From NCBI RefSeq assembly GCF_019891175.1, contig NZ_CP072600.1:4712001-4776000 (forward strand): 64,000 nt of DNA. Direction: 5' to 3'. A model generated the notes under the pieces. It did no database searches. It saw nothing but the letters and a program-made list of their open reading frames with translations, and was not told where the DNA came from. This document shows, in pieces, positions 1 through 8,778 of the stretch (position 1 is the first letter of the stretch; each line of letters begins with the position of its first letter). Made by a program: the position numbers and the translations under genes. This DNA is from Leptothermofonsia sichuanensis E412 (GTDB taxonomy: Bacteria > Cyanobacteriota > Cyanobacteriia > Leptolyngbyales > Leptolyngbyaceae).

Positions 1-2
1 TC

Positions 3-236
3 ACTCAGCAATATTTGGGCGAGGAGCAACTTCAGTCGGATTGGCAAACGGGGTCGCCTATTGAGCAAGTCAACTCAGAGGGTGAATTAGAACCTAAAGG
101 GGAAGTGTTGCGATCGCACCCCCCGTACGAACTTTGCTACACCTTCCAGTTTTTCGATCACACTCAGCCATCCTGTGTTCGCTTCTTGCTAGAACCGTCT
201 GGAACTCAAGTCAAACTCACCGTCGTTCATGGGTAA
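3..236 (+). pseudogene. SRPBCC / AHSA1-like protein, C-terminal part, cut off at IS1-type element
   Basis: The frame is open from the window edge and stops with TAA at 234-236. The readable part has the pattern of an AHSA1/SRPBCC lipid- or ligand-binding domain: a GEVL segment, then Pro-Pro and an L-x-Y-T-F-x-F strand, then V-x-F-x-L-E-P, then a final T-x-V-V-H strand. Family members normally continue some 30-50 residues past this last strand into the long C-terminal helix. Here the frame ends exactly one base before the left inverted repeat of the IS1-type element (237), so the gene is probably truncated by that insertion. The N-terminus lies outside the window. Family call is moderate; truncation is inferred from the junction. 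Confidence 0.55.
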
Positions 237-1084
237 TGTTCTAGGTTTGTTGTTTTCCTTACGAAGAACTGGTTAGATGGAGAAGTCAGTAGTTGCGGGA
301 ACTCAAGTTATGGTATTAGAACCAATTCACTGCCCTGTGTGTGATGGGATTGAGGTGATCAAACACGGCACAACACCAGACGGCAAACAGCGCTACTTTT
401 GTCAAAACTCAGGATGCCATCGGCGCACCTTTATTTTGCAATACACCTATCAAGGGTATCTGCCTGAAGTCAAGCAACAAATCAGCGATATGGCAATGAA
501 TGGGAGTGGGATTCGAGACACTGCCCGTGTCCTTCACATTAGTCCAACGACGGTGATTGAGGAATTAAAAAAAAAGATCGTCAACTCAAAGCCGTGAATG
601 AACTCAAACTGGCTGAGTTGGAACCCGCTCAAAGCATCGTAAAGCTTTGCCAGTGGGAAGATACAGAGGCAGAAGCCGATGAAATGTGGAGTTTTGTCCA
701 GTCTAAAGCCCAGCAACGTTGGTTATGGCATGCAATTGACCATCACAGTGGAAAAATATTAGCTTATGTGTTGGCGACGCATCAAGATGAAGCATTCCTC
801 CAACTCAAAGCGTTATTAGAACCGTTTGGAATTATGCAGTTTTACACAGATGGTTGGGGAACCTATGAGCGGCAGCTTGACCCAAGTCTTCATACCGTTG
901 GCAAACAGAACACGCAGAAGATTGAGCGTAAGCATTTGACTTTACGCACGCGCTTGAAGCGATTAGCTCGCAAAACTATTTGCTTTTCTAAGTCCATTCT
1001 GATGCATGACATTGTGATTGGGCTATTTATTAACCGTTATGAGTTTGGTTTTGCTATCTAACCTAAAACAACAAGTCTAGAACA
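237..1084 (+). mobile_element. IS1-family insertion sequence, apparently complete
   Basis: The element is about 848 bp. Its left end begins TGTTCTAGGTTTGTTGTTTT at 237 and the reverse complement of its right end begins TGTTCTAGACTTGTTGTTTT at 1084, so the terminal inverted repeats match at 18 of 20 positions. It carries the two-frame insA-insB arrangement of IS1. The flanks (229-236 and 1085-1092) do not match, so no 8-9 bp target duplication is visible. The left flank is a truncated SRPBCC gene and the right flank is an interrupted IS5-type transposase, which suggests a deletion or recombination next to the element after insertion. Confidence 0.85.
277..1061 (+). CDS. IS1-family transposase InsA/InsB (frameshift fusion)
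   Basis: Two overlapping frames. InsA (277-597, 106 aa) has a zinc-finger start (C-P-V-C ... C-Q-N-S-G-C) and a helix-turn-helix (DTARVLHISPTTV). InsB (594-1061, 155 aa) carries the DDE catalytic part: Asp in DEMWSF, Asp in YTDGWG and Glu in the ERKHLTLRTR segment. The second frame is -1 relative to the first and is open from upstream of a run of nine A (567-575), the usual IS1 slippage site, so a -1 shift there would give the InsAB transposase. InsA alone acts as a repressor in the family. Both frames look intact, so the element may be active. The TGA stop of insA overlaps the GTG at 594. Confidence 0.85.
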
Positions 1085-1273
1085 CGACCGCAAGTCTCGC
1101 CACTGGCAACCGTTGCGGATTAGGTAAAAAATGGCATTACAGACTTCTCGCAGGTTCAGCGTTCGAGGTCGTCCACCGGGTTTAGCCGCAGGCAGATGGG
1201 GTGCCAGGAGTTTCCACTGGGCATTTGTGAGATCGCTACGGTAAGCTAGTCGTGTCATTTCTGGGGTCTTCAA
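1085..1273 (-). pseudogene. IS5-family transposase, N-terminal fragment
   Basis: About 60 codons from ATG 1273 (or ATG 1258, which begins MTRLAYRSDL) match the N-terminus of IS5/IS427-type transposases: YRSDLTNAQWKLL, then PGGRPRT, LREVCNAIFYLIRNGCQWRDL. The frame runs directly into the right end of the IS1-type element at 1084, after which the residues no longer fit the family. The catalytic DDE part is not found elsewhere in the window, so this is a dead fragment. Confidence 0.8.
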
Positions 1274-1533
1274 TCGACCCCTTTACTTTATCGGCTACCT
1301 TTTCAAACAGGTTCTAAAGCATTCCTTAAAGCTCAATAAGAATTTGCTCAAAAGTACAGGAATTTGCAAGACGTTGGAGAAACTGTTTTCTATCATTAGT
1401 TTATATAAGATTTTTCTTTATAAAGTCAGTGTATCGAGCCGCGAAGCAAAGCAAAATGTTGAAACGGCTCAGCGCAATGCCCCCACCACAGTTTTTGCAC
1501 ACCCAGTTTTTGATGTTCAAATTGGAGGTCATG

Positions 1534-1683
1534 ATGAAGGTTCTCAACTTCAAGCATTCAATTCAGCTTGTTGTCCTGACGGCTCTCGTTACCCTGACAT
1601 TGCCAACTCTAGACGCCACAGCAGTTGCCAGTGGCGGATTCTGCCGAGGCACACAGCCGAGTACTCCGGTGTGCGATCAGTAA
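1534..1683 (+). CDS. Very small putative secreted peptide (about 50 aa)
   Basis: ATG codons at 1531 and 1534 follow a good ribosome binding site (GGAGGT, 1524-1529). The product would start MKVLNFKHS, continue with a hydrophobic stretch rich in L, V, T and A, and show a plausible signal-peptidase site around ATAVA-SGG. The predicted mature part is only about 16 residues and contains two cysteines (GFCRG ... PVCDQ). Nothing in it is a recognised family. It lies in a decayed strip between an IS5 fragment and a frameshifted GNAT gene, so it could be the remaining 5' end of a larger secreted-protein gene rather than a functional peptide. The RBS and signal-like design are what support it. Confidence 0.35.
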   Translation: MKVLNFKHSIQLVVLTALVTLTLPTLDATAVASGGFCRGTQPSTPVCDQ

Positions 1684-1698
1684 ACTCCCTGATTAGCC

Positions 1699-2198
1699 AT
1701 GAATATGAAAATTCGCCAAGAAGTTGCTTCTGATGTTGAAACCATTAGATTTTTAATATCAGAAGCATTCCTCAATGCGCCCATACTAGCCACACTGAGC
1801 ATGTAATTGTTGATGCGTTGCGGGATTCAGGAAACCTAACCATTTCTCTTGTTGCCGAAGTAAGTGGTCAAATTGTTGGACATGTAGCCATATCTCCGGT
1901 TTCCATTTCCGATGGCAGCCAAAATTGGTACGGTCTTGGCCCGATCGCTGTCATTCCTGAATATCAAGGCGGGGGCATTGGGTCGCAGCTTGTAGAACAG
2001 GCATTGGTTAGCCTGCGCGATCGAGGTGCATCTGGGTGTGTGTTGGTGGGCAACCCTGAGTACTATAGCCGTTTTGGTTTCAAGGCAGAGCCGAGTCTGG
2101 TTCTACCAAACATTCCACCTGAATACTTCCAGGTAATTTCATTTGGCACACGAATACCCAGTGGAATTGTCTCATATCATGAATCATTTAATGTGTAG
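1699..2198 (+). pseudogene. GNAT-family N-acetyltransferase, broken by one frameshift
   Basis: From ATG 1699 the frame reads MNMKIRQEVASDVETIRFLI, typical of the first strand and helix of GNAT enzymes, and stops early at 1804-1806. After loss of one base near 1780-1782 (in CCC) the other frame continues directly as P-H-T-S-H-T-E-H-V-I-V-D-A-L and then through the acetyl-CoA part: GLGPIAVIPEYQGGGIGSQL (the Q-x-x-G-x-G/A loop) and YYSRFGF near the C-terminus, ending at 2198. Restoring one C gives about 166 aa, the normal size of YhbS-like members. It is either a recent pseudogene or a sequencing error; neighbouring decay favours the former. Confidence 0.75.
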
Positions 2199-2231
2199 TG
2201 ACACGTCTGGCAATGTATAAATACTCACATC

Positions 2232-2766
2232 TTGCACCTTTTCTGGAATCTGCCCTCGAATCAATTCGGGGCTAAGAACGAAAGTCCGTTGAAACGGGAT
2301 CAATTACGGCAGTTAGTTCATTTCAATCCTCGACAGTTCGGGAAATCTCGTTCGACTTGGACCTTGGACTTATTGGCCGAAGTGTGTTGGGAGCAGGGCA
2401 TTACGACCAAACAAGTCAGTCGCACGATGATTGAGGAAGCTCTTCAAGCCATGAACATCACCTGGAGTCGAGCCAAAGCATGGATTGTGTCATCCGACCC
2501 CCAGTATGAGCTAAAAAAGCGCCAACGCAACCGCTTCGTGACTTTGAGTGAGCAGCACTCAGACTGAATCTTAGGATTTCTCGACGAGGTCTGGTGGAGT
2601 CGGTTGCATGACCCGATGATGCACAGTTGGGCAGAAGCAGGCCAAGCCACTCCTGATCAGGTAGTGGATAAAATTGCCAGTGTTGGTGGAAAGGAGATCG
2701 CGTACACGCAAATGTTGCCAAATAAGCATAAGTCGAACATCTGTTTGCTCAGCCTTGATCCGGGTT
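2232..2766 (+). pseudogene. IS630-family transposase remnant
   Basis: The first open part (to 2567) resembles the helix-turn-helix half of IS630/Tc1-type transposases: NPRQFGKSRSTWTLDLLAEV, then QGITTKQVSRTMIEEAL and ITWSRAKAWI. A TGA stop at 2565-2567 is followed in the same frame by ILGFLDEVWWSRL and HSWAEAGQ, the first catalytic Asp region (F-x-D-E) of the same family, so the stop is a point mutation within the gene. The frame then loses similarity and ends at 2766. The C-terminal catalytic half is missing. Confidence 0.7.
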
Positions 2767-2767
2767 G

Positions 2768-2837
2768 AAACGCCTATCCGAAAACTTCCTCACTCTGGAT
2801 TTGAGCGTTGTCCATTGGGGCTTTTCGGATAGGCTTT
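2768..2837. repeat. Family A palindromic repeat, copy 1
   Basis: Arms GCCTATCCGAAAA (2772-2784) and TTTTCGGATAGGC (2822-2834) are perfect complements around a 37-bp loop. The same design with related loop sequence occurs at 42130-42199 and 46181-46248. It sits just after the IS630 remnant. Confidence 0.75.
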
Positions 2838-2988
2838 AAGGCGGCTCTGCCGCTTATATGGGAGGCGGAGCCTCCAGAATCCATTCCCACGCAGAGCATG
2901 GGAACGAGAACCGCCTCCAAACACACCCTGTCGAACCTGAGCAATCGCTCAAAGCTTTTCCAGGTAAAGAATCGAAGCATTGAATGAG

Positions 2989-3021
2989 AGATCTCCAACT
3001 TCTTCAAGAAGTTGGAGATCT
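2989..3021. repeat. Perfect 33-bp palindrome downstream of the kinase gene
   Basis: Two 16-base arms (AGATCTCCAACTTCTT and its complement) around a single C. It lies 39 bp past the stop of the minus-strand kinase gene and could end or stabilise its transcript, although no T-run follows on that strand. Similar palindromes are common between genes in filamentous cyanobacteria. Confidence 0.65.
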
Positions 3022-3059
3022 GGGCAATCGTATTTGGCTTAATTCAGTGCCATTCAATT

Positions 3060-5021
3060 TTAGTGTCTGACAAAGGTTTCATCCTGATCTCTGGGGGAAT
3101 GCCCTTCTGGATTCGACTGCTCCAACAACTGACGTTTATAGTCCTCAAGGATAGACCCAAGGTTGTGCCCTTCAAACTCTGAGGTCGGTTGTTCAGACAT
3201 TCCCGCCGAGACAATGGTTTCATCGTCTTCTTCAATGGGGGATGGAACAACTCTGGCATGCATCTGATTCAGCATTCGCCGGCGTCCTTCAATCGCTGCC
3301 TGAAAGTCTGGTTTAAGTTGTACGGCTCGATCGTAGGATGCGATCGCATCCTCATAACGTTGTATCTGTTCCAGCAACCGTCCCCGGTCATACCATGCCC
3401 AGAAATTATCCGGTTGAATTTGAACAACTTTATAGTAAGAGGCAATGGCATCTTCAAAGCGATTTAGCTTTTCCAACAGATTGCCTCGCTTAAACCAGAC
3501 CACATGGTCATCCGGCTGAATTTCGACTACCCGGTCATACGCTTCGATGGCGGGTTCATAGCAGTCCAGGTTTTCCAGGGCCATCCCGCGCATCAACCAG
3601 GGGATCGGGTCATTCGGGTTTTCCTGAATCGCGCGATCGCAGGATGCCACCGCCTCATCATAGTGCTGCAAATGATACAGCGTATCTACCCGGCTCAGTT
3701 GGCTCAACACTCGTTTACGGCTTTCCACCGCCAGTTGAAAATCTGGCTTCAGTTGCACTGCCCGGTCATAGGAAGCAATGGCTTCATCATACTGCTGAAG
3801 AGCTTCCAGCACTTTGCCCCGATCATGCCATACCCAGTAGTTGTCTGGTTGCAACTCCACTACCTGTTCATAGGACTGGAGTGCTTCTGAATAACGATGC
3901 AACTTTTCCAGCACTCCTCCCTGTTTGTACCAGGCAAGATAGTCCTCTGGATGGAGTTGCACTACCTGCTGAAAAGACTCCACCGCATCCTCATAGCGGT
4001 TCAGGTTTTCCAGGGCAATCCCCCGCTTAAACCATGCCAGGTAATCATCAGGTTTTGCCTGAATAACCCGGTCATAGGCAGAGATGGCTTCTTTGTAGCG
4101 CTGAAGCTGGAACAAATCATCCCCCCGTTCCAGCCATGCCAGGTGTCCATCAAAACTAACCACGGTTGGCTCTGATAACAGGAGGGTAGTGGGTGTGGTT
4201 TGGGTCAGCGATCGCAGTGCCTCCAATGCCTCTTTGGCAGAGGGATAGCGCTGGCGGAAATCATAGCGCACCATCGTGTCCAGAATATTGGCAAACTCTG
4301 GGCTGACCTGCACCTGGTCGCGCCAGATGATTTCACTGGTTTTGGGGTCTTCTTTCAACTTTTTGGGATAGACCCCCGTCAGACATTGAATCGCCAGCAT
4401 TCCAACCGCATAAACATCGCTGGAAAACCGGGGTTTGCCTGCCAGTTGCTCGTTTGGCATATAGCCTGAAGAGCCAACGGCGATCGTGATACTTGCCTGC
4501 TCTGGAGACTCATAGGACTCAATCCCGATTTGCTTGACGGCTCCAAAATCAATCAGGATGATGCGGCGATCGCTCTTACGTCGAATCAGATTGGACGGTT
4601 TGATATCCCGGTGAACCACCTGCTGCTGATGCACAAACTCCAGCACCATCAATATGTCCTGGAGCAGATCAATCACTTCAGCTTCTGGAAATTGCTTACG
4701 TGACTTAATCTCCTGGCTCAGGACTTCTCCTTCCACAAACTCTTGCACCAGGTAGAAATCTCGATTGTCTTCAAAGTGGGCAAACAACCTGGGGATCTGG
4801 TCATGGTTGCCCAGGGCGTAGAGAACCTGCGCTTCGGTGTCAAACAGTCGCCTTGCCGTCTGCAACGCTTCCAGATTGCTCATTCTGGGCTTTAACTGCT
4901 TAACAACGCACTGAGGTTTACCCGGCAGGTGCAAATCCTCAGCCAGATAAGTCTGCCCAAAACCGCCGCCACCCAAGTGGCAGGTAATCTGGTAGCGCCC
5001 CCCAAGGATTTTACCCAGCAT
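3060..5021 (-). CDS. Serine/threonine protein kinase with C-terminal TPR array
   Basis: 653 aa. Hanks-type kinase domain in about residues 9-275: glycine loop LGGGGFGQTY (16-25), the ATP lysine (Lys41, VVKQLK), the catalytic loop HRDIKPSN (137-144, base Asp139) and DFG (158-160). All key residues are present, so the kinase should be active. About residues 290-580 are a run of TPR units of the consensus A-W-x-x-R-G-x-x-L-E-x-L-x-R-Y-E-D-A-I-A-S-Y-D (about eight). No membrane segment is visible, so it is likely cytosolic, with the TPRs binding substrates or partners; this is typical for cyanobacterial Spk-type kinases. The C-terminal 70 residues are acidic and low in structure. It has no evident operon partner; the next gene, upstream at 5505, is divergent. 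Confidence 0.92.
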   Translation of the reverse strand: MLGKILGGRYQITCHLGGGGFGQTYLAEDLHLPGKPQCVVKQLKPRMSNLEALQTARRLFDTEAQVLYALGNHDQIPRLFAHFEDNRDFYLVQEFVEGEVLSQEIKSRKQFPEAEVIDLLQDILMVLEFVHQQQVVHRDIKPSNLIRRKSDRRIILIDFGAVKQIGIESYESPEQASITIAVGSSGYMPNEQLAGKPRFSSDVYAVGMLAIQCLTGVYPKKLKEDPKTSEIIWRDQVQVSPEFANILDTMVRYDFRQRYPSAKEALEALRSLTQTTPTTLLLSEPTVVSFDGHLAWLERGDDLFQLQRYKEAISAYDRVIQAKPDDYLAWFKRGIALENLNRYEDAVESFQQVVQLHPEDYLAWYKQGGVLEKLHRYSEALQSYEQVVELQPDNYWVWHDRGKVLEALQQYDEAIASYDRAVQLKPDFQLAVESRKRVLSQLSRVDTLYHLQHYDEAVASCDRAIQENPNDPIPWLMRGMALENLDCYEPAIEAYDRVVEIQPDDHVVWFKRGNLLEKLNRFEDAIASYYKVVQIQPDNFWAWYDRGRLLEQIQRYEDAIASYDRAVQLKPDFQAAIEGRRRMLNQMHARVVPSPIEEDDETIVSAGMSEQPTSEFEGHNLGSILEDYKRQLLEQSNPEGHSPRDQDETFVRH

Positions 5022-5504
5022 AGCGTATGGAATTTAAGTGGTAGAAACGGCGTTGCCCTGATCCAGGAGAACTACTGGATCCTTGGTACCAGTTTTGGCA
5101 GGGCAGAATCATCCGTAGCCATTCCAAGTTATTGGCGGGTTTCAAATGAATTTTCCTGGTTTACTCCGGGAATTTACTTAAAGATTCAGAATGGTTGGCT
5201 TACAGAGAAGTTCCATCCAATACCTGACAAAACAGGTATTCATGCCAGAAACTGAGTAACATCTCACCCAGCCTAACCCAGAAATCCATTAATCCAGAAG
5301 GTTTTGCCGTTGCTTAACCAAAACAATTCATTACTCAGGGTTTGTTCAAACATAACGATATGGAATAGCCCTGAAGCCAGATGCCGATCTCCAGGGTAGC
5401 CCGCAGGAATCAGCAGCCGGAATTCAACTGTACTGAAGTGCGTATGTACTTTAATGCAGGTGTACTGCTAATCTGAGAATTATGGGCTATGGCATTTGGC
5501 TGCT
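5022..5504. other. Intergenic region between divergent kinase and sbcC genes
   Basis: 483 bp without a convincing gene. It must hold the promoters of both divergent genes; no clear -10/-35 pair could be fixed by eye. A short inverted repeat (TACCTGACAAAACAGGTA, 5220-5237) is visible. Confidence 0.4.
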
Positions 5505-8500
5505 ATGATTCCGCAACGCCTGACGCTAAAAAATTTTCTGAGTTACCGTGAGGCAACCCTCGACTTTCAGGGGTTACATACGGCCTGTATCTGTGGAGCG
5601 AATGGGGCAGGCAAGTCCTCTCTCCTGGAGGCGATCGCCTGGGCAGTATGGGGGCAGAGCCGCGCCGCTTGCGAAGATGACATCATCCACCTGGGCACTC
5701 AAGAAGCCCAGGTAGACTTTATTTTTACCAACAATCAACAGATCTACCGCATCATTCGTAGCCGCTATCGGGGGCAGGGAACGGTGCTGGAATTTCAAGT
5801 TGGGGAGTCAGGTACCGGGTCTGGGGGACCGGCTCCACGCTCTTCCGCCTTCCGCCCCCTGACGGCAAAAGGGGTGCGAGCGACCCAGCAACTCATCCTG
5901 GAACATCTCAAGCTTGACTACGAGACGTTTATCAATTCGGCTTATTTGCGTCAGGGGCGGGCAGATGAGTTTATGTTGAAACGTCCCGGAGAGCGCAAGG
6001 AAATTCTGGCAGATCTGTTAAAGCTCGATCAGTACGATGTTCTGGCAGAACGGGCAAAGGATCAGGCCCGTCAGCTTAAAGGACAGATTGAACTGCTTGA
6101 GCAAAATCTGGAATCGATGCAAGCTCAAATCCAGCAAAGTGACCAGATTGCCCAGGAACAGGCAGCACTGGATGCCGTACTGGCTAGAATGCAACAGCAG
6201 CAAGTGGCGGATAGCAGTCAGTTACAGTCCCTCCAGGCAATTCAGCACCAGCGTCAGATCTGGCAGCAGGAGTTGACCTGGCAACAGCAGCAGCAGCGCG
6301 TATTGACCCAGGACTGTCAGCGCTTACAGCAGGAACTAGCAGCCGCCCAGCACCAGCACCAGGAATTAGAATCCTTGCTCCAGCAGGAAGGGGCGATCGC
6401 AACTGGTTTTTATCATTTCCAGTCCCTTCAGGTGCAAGAAGAAGTGCTGGCAGGCAAACTGAAAAGCTACCAGCTTGCCCAGAACCAGCGTCAGGAATAC
6501 CAGCAGCAGCAGCAGGCAAAAGCGGCCCAACTTCAGAATCAACTCCAGATGATTCAGGCACAACTGGACGCTCTACAGCAGCAGGAAAATGAAATTCAGC
6601 AAGTTCTGAGTAAGTCAACAGAGATTGAAACGGCTCTGGCCCAACTCCAGCAGGCACGTGCCCGTCTGGTCCAGCTTGATCAGATGCAGGCTCAGGTTGC
6701 TCCGTTGGTGCAACGCCGTCAGCAGATCCAATCTCAGCTTGACCGTGCCCAGACCCGGCTGACGGCACGCCTGGAAGAACTCCGCGTGACGGCTTATCAG
6801 CTTCATACTCAACAGGAACGTCAGCCCAAACTACAGCAGTCCGTTCTGGAAGTCAGTCACCGGATTGAAACCCTGGAAGAACGCCGGGCCTATCAACAGC
6901 AGGTGCGGGAGAAAGGGCTGGAGCGTCGCAACTTTATGGAACGCCTCCAGGCTCATCAGCGCGACTATGAAACCCAACTGGCAAACGTGGAGCAGAAGGT
7001 TCAAATGCTGCTCCAGGGAGTGGTAGGTGAAGATAGGGAAGGAGAGGCGGCAGGCACAGGATCTGTGCTTTACCCTCCCTGTCCCCTTTGCGATCGCCCT
7101 TTGGATGAACACCACTGGAACCTGGTTCTGGAAAAGCATCAAATTGAACGGCAGGAAATTCTGGATCAGATCTGGATGATTCGAGAGCAACTATCGGTTT
7201 CTGAACGGGAAATTCAGGTTCTGCGGCAGGAATATCGTGAACTGGAACAGGAGTTAGAACAGTTTGGCTCTGTTTTGGAACGACGTGGGCAACTTCAGGA
7301 ACAACTTCAGGCGACTGCCGAAGGGCACACCCATCTACAACAGATCACAGCGGAAATGGCTGAACTTGAACGTTCCCTGCAAACTGGGGATTTTGCGACC
7401 GATCTTCAGCAGGAACTGCGCTTGCTGGAGCACCGTATTCACCAGTTGAACTATGATGAAAAGAACCATGCCCTGGCACGGGGTGATGTTGATCGCTGGC
7501 GGTGGGCAGAAATTCGTCAGGCGGAAATCAAACAGGCCCAGCGGCGGCAAACGCAAATTGCGCAGCGACAGCCAGAACTTGAGGCACAGTTGACCAACTT
7601 GCAACATCAACTGGAGCAGGTGAATCAGGAAACCGCTACCCGGTTGGATGAGTTCGATCGCCAGATTTTAGAAATTGGCTATGACCTGGATCTGCATAAC
7701 AATTTGCGCAAGCAAATCCGTGAAGCCCAACCCTGGCAACTGCGCTATCAAGAACTCTATCAGGCGCGACAGCAGTATCCCCAGGCACAGCAACGGGTGC
7801 AGCAATTGACCCATGCCCTGCAAGACCGTCAACAGACTTTGCAATCGGTTCATCTCACCGTTGAAGCCCTGGTTCAGCAACTGGAACAAACCCCTGACTG
7901 CCGGGACCTGATTTACCAGTTGGAGCAGCAAATTCAGAAACGGCGATCGCACCTGGATGAAAAACTTGCCTATCTGGGACGCCTGCAACAGCAGCAACAG
8001 CAGCTAGAAGAACTGAGAACTCAAACCCTGAAATTGAAGGTAGATCTTCAATCTGCCCAACGTCGTTATCGTATTTATCACGAGCTATCACAGGCATTTG
8101 GCAAAAATGGCATTCAGGCGTTGATGATTGAAAATGCCTTACCCCAACTGGAAGCAGAAACCAACCAGATTTTAAGCCGTCTCAGTGCCAACCAGTTGCA
8201 TGTTCAGTTTGTAACCCAGCGGGCCGGAAAGGGGAATAAATCTGGGACAAAGTCTGGTCCCAGGTTAATCGATACTCTGGATATTTTGATCGCCGATGCC
8301 CGCGGTACCCGTCCCTACGAAACCTACTCTGGTGGGGAAGCCTTTCGCGTCAACTTTGCCATTCGGCTGGCACTGGCAAGGTTGCTGGCTTACCGATCAG
8401 GGATGGCTTTGCAAATGCTGATTATAGATGAAGGGTTTGGAACCCAGGATGCGGAAGGGTGCGATCGCCTGATCGCCGCTATTAATGCGATCGCCTCCGA

Positions 8501-8612
8501 CTTCGCCTGCATCCTCACGGTTACCCATGTTCCCCACTTCAAAGAGGCATTCCAGTCAAGGGTAGAAGTCTACAAAACTGAAAATGGCTCCCAGTTGAGT
8601 CTATCGGTTTGA
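5505..8612 (+). CDS. sbcC: SbcC/Rad50-type exonuclease subunit
   Basis: About 1035 aa from ATG 5505 (an in-frame TTG at 5496 is a weaker alternative). The N-terminal ATPase half has Walker A GANGAGKSS (residues 31-39) and the family start LTLKNFLSYREATLDF. About residues 170-880 are a very long glutamine-rich coiled coil, interrupted at Cys526-Cys529 (CPLC, in PPCPLCDRPLD) by the zinc hook that joins two molecules. The C-terminal half has the signature TYSGGEAFRVNFAIRLALARLL and Walker B LIIDEGFGTQD. It is the structural ATPase of the SbcCD (Mre11-Rad50) nuclease acting on DNA ends and hairpins. The partner sbcD is not in this window. The hook segment carries a short extra insert (EDREGEAAGTGS) just before the first cysteine. 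Confidence 0.93.
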   Translation: MIPQRLTLKNFLSYREATLDFQGLHTACICGANGAGKSSLLEAIAWAVWGQSRAACEDDIIHLGTQEAQVDFIFTNNQQIYRIIRSRYRGQGTVLEFQVGESGTGSGGPAPRSSAFRPLTAKGVRATQQLILEHLKLDYETFINSAYLRQGRADEFMLKRPGERKEILADLLKLDQYDVLAERAKDQARQLKGQIELLEQNLESMQAQIQQSDQIAQEQAALDAVLARMQQQQVADSSQLQSLQAIQHQRQIWQQELTWQQQQQRVLTQDCQRLQQELAAAQHQHQELESLLQQEGAIATGFYHFQSLQVQEEVLAGKLKSYQLAQNQRQEYQQQQQAKAAQLQNQLQMIQAQLDALQQQENEIQQVLSKSTEIETALAQLQQARARLVQLDQMQAQVAPLVQRRQQIQSQLDRAQTRLTARLEELRVTAYQLHTQQERQPKLQQSVLEVSHRIETLEERRAYQQQVREKGLERRNFMERLQAHQRDYETQLANVEQKVQMLLQGVVGEDREGEAAGTGSVLYPPCPLCDRPLDEHHWNLVLEKHQIERQEILDQIWMIREQLSVSEREIQVLRQEYRELEQELEQFGSVLERRGQLQEQLQATAEGHTHLQQITAEMAELERSLQTGDFATDLQQELRLLEHRIHQLNYDEKNHALARGDVDRWRWAEIRQAEIKQAQRRQTQIAQRQPELEAQLTNLQHQLEQVNQETATRLDEFDRQILEIGYDLDLHNNLRKQIREAQPWQLRYQELYQARQQYPQAQQRVQQLTHALQDRQQTLQSVHLTVEALVQQLEQTPDCRDLIYQLEQQIQKRRSHLDEKLAYLGRLQQQQQQLEELRTQTLKLKVDLQSAQRRYRIYHELSQAFGKNGIQALMIENALPQLEAETNQILSRLSANQLHVQFVTQRAGKGNKSGTKSGPRLIDTLDILIADARGTRPYETYSGGEAFRVNFAIRLALARLLAYRSGMALQMLIIDEGFGTQDAEGCDRLIAAINAIASDFACILTVTHVPHFKEAFQSRVEVYKTENGSQLSLSV

Positions 8613-8778
8613 AATCAAAACCCCTTTCTTTGACTCTGCGGCGTCAATTCAGCAATCCTTTGGTCAGGCAGTACAGACCACTAGTGAAGGATAAACTGTT
8701 TTGCATTTGACCTGATTAAGGGAATATAGATGGGGGTAGTGTGTGTGTCTGCCCTGCTTTAGGTAATCAAACGAATCT

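Noticed and set aside
6184-6768. 194-codon minus-strand open frame inside sbcC
   Set aside because: It is opposite a glutamine-rich coiled coil with a repetitive CAG pattern; the product is low in complexity and has no RBS or family.
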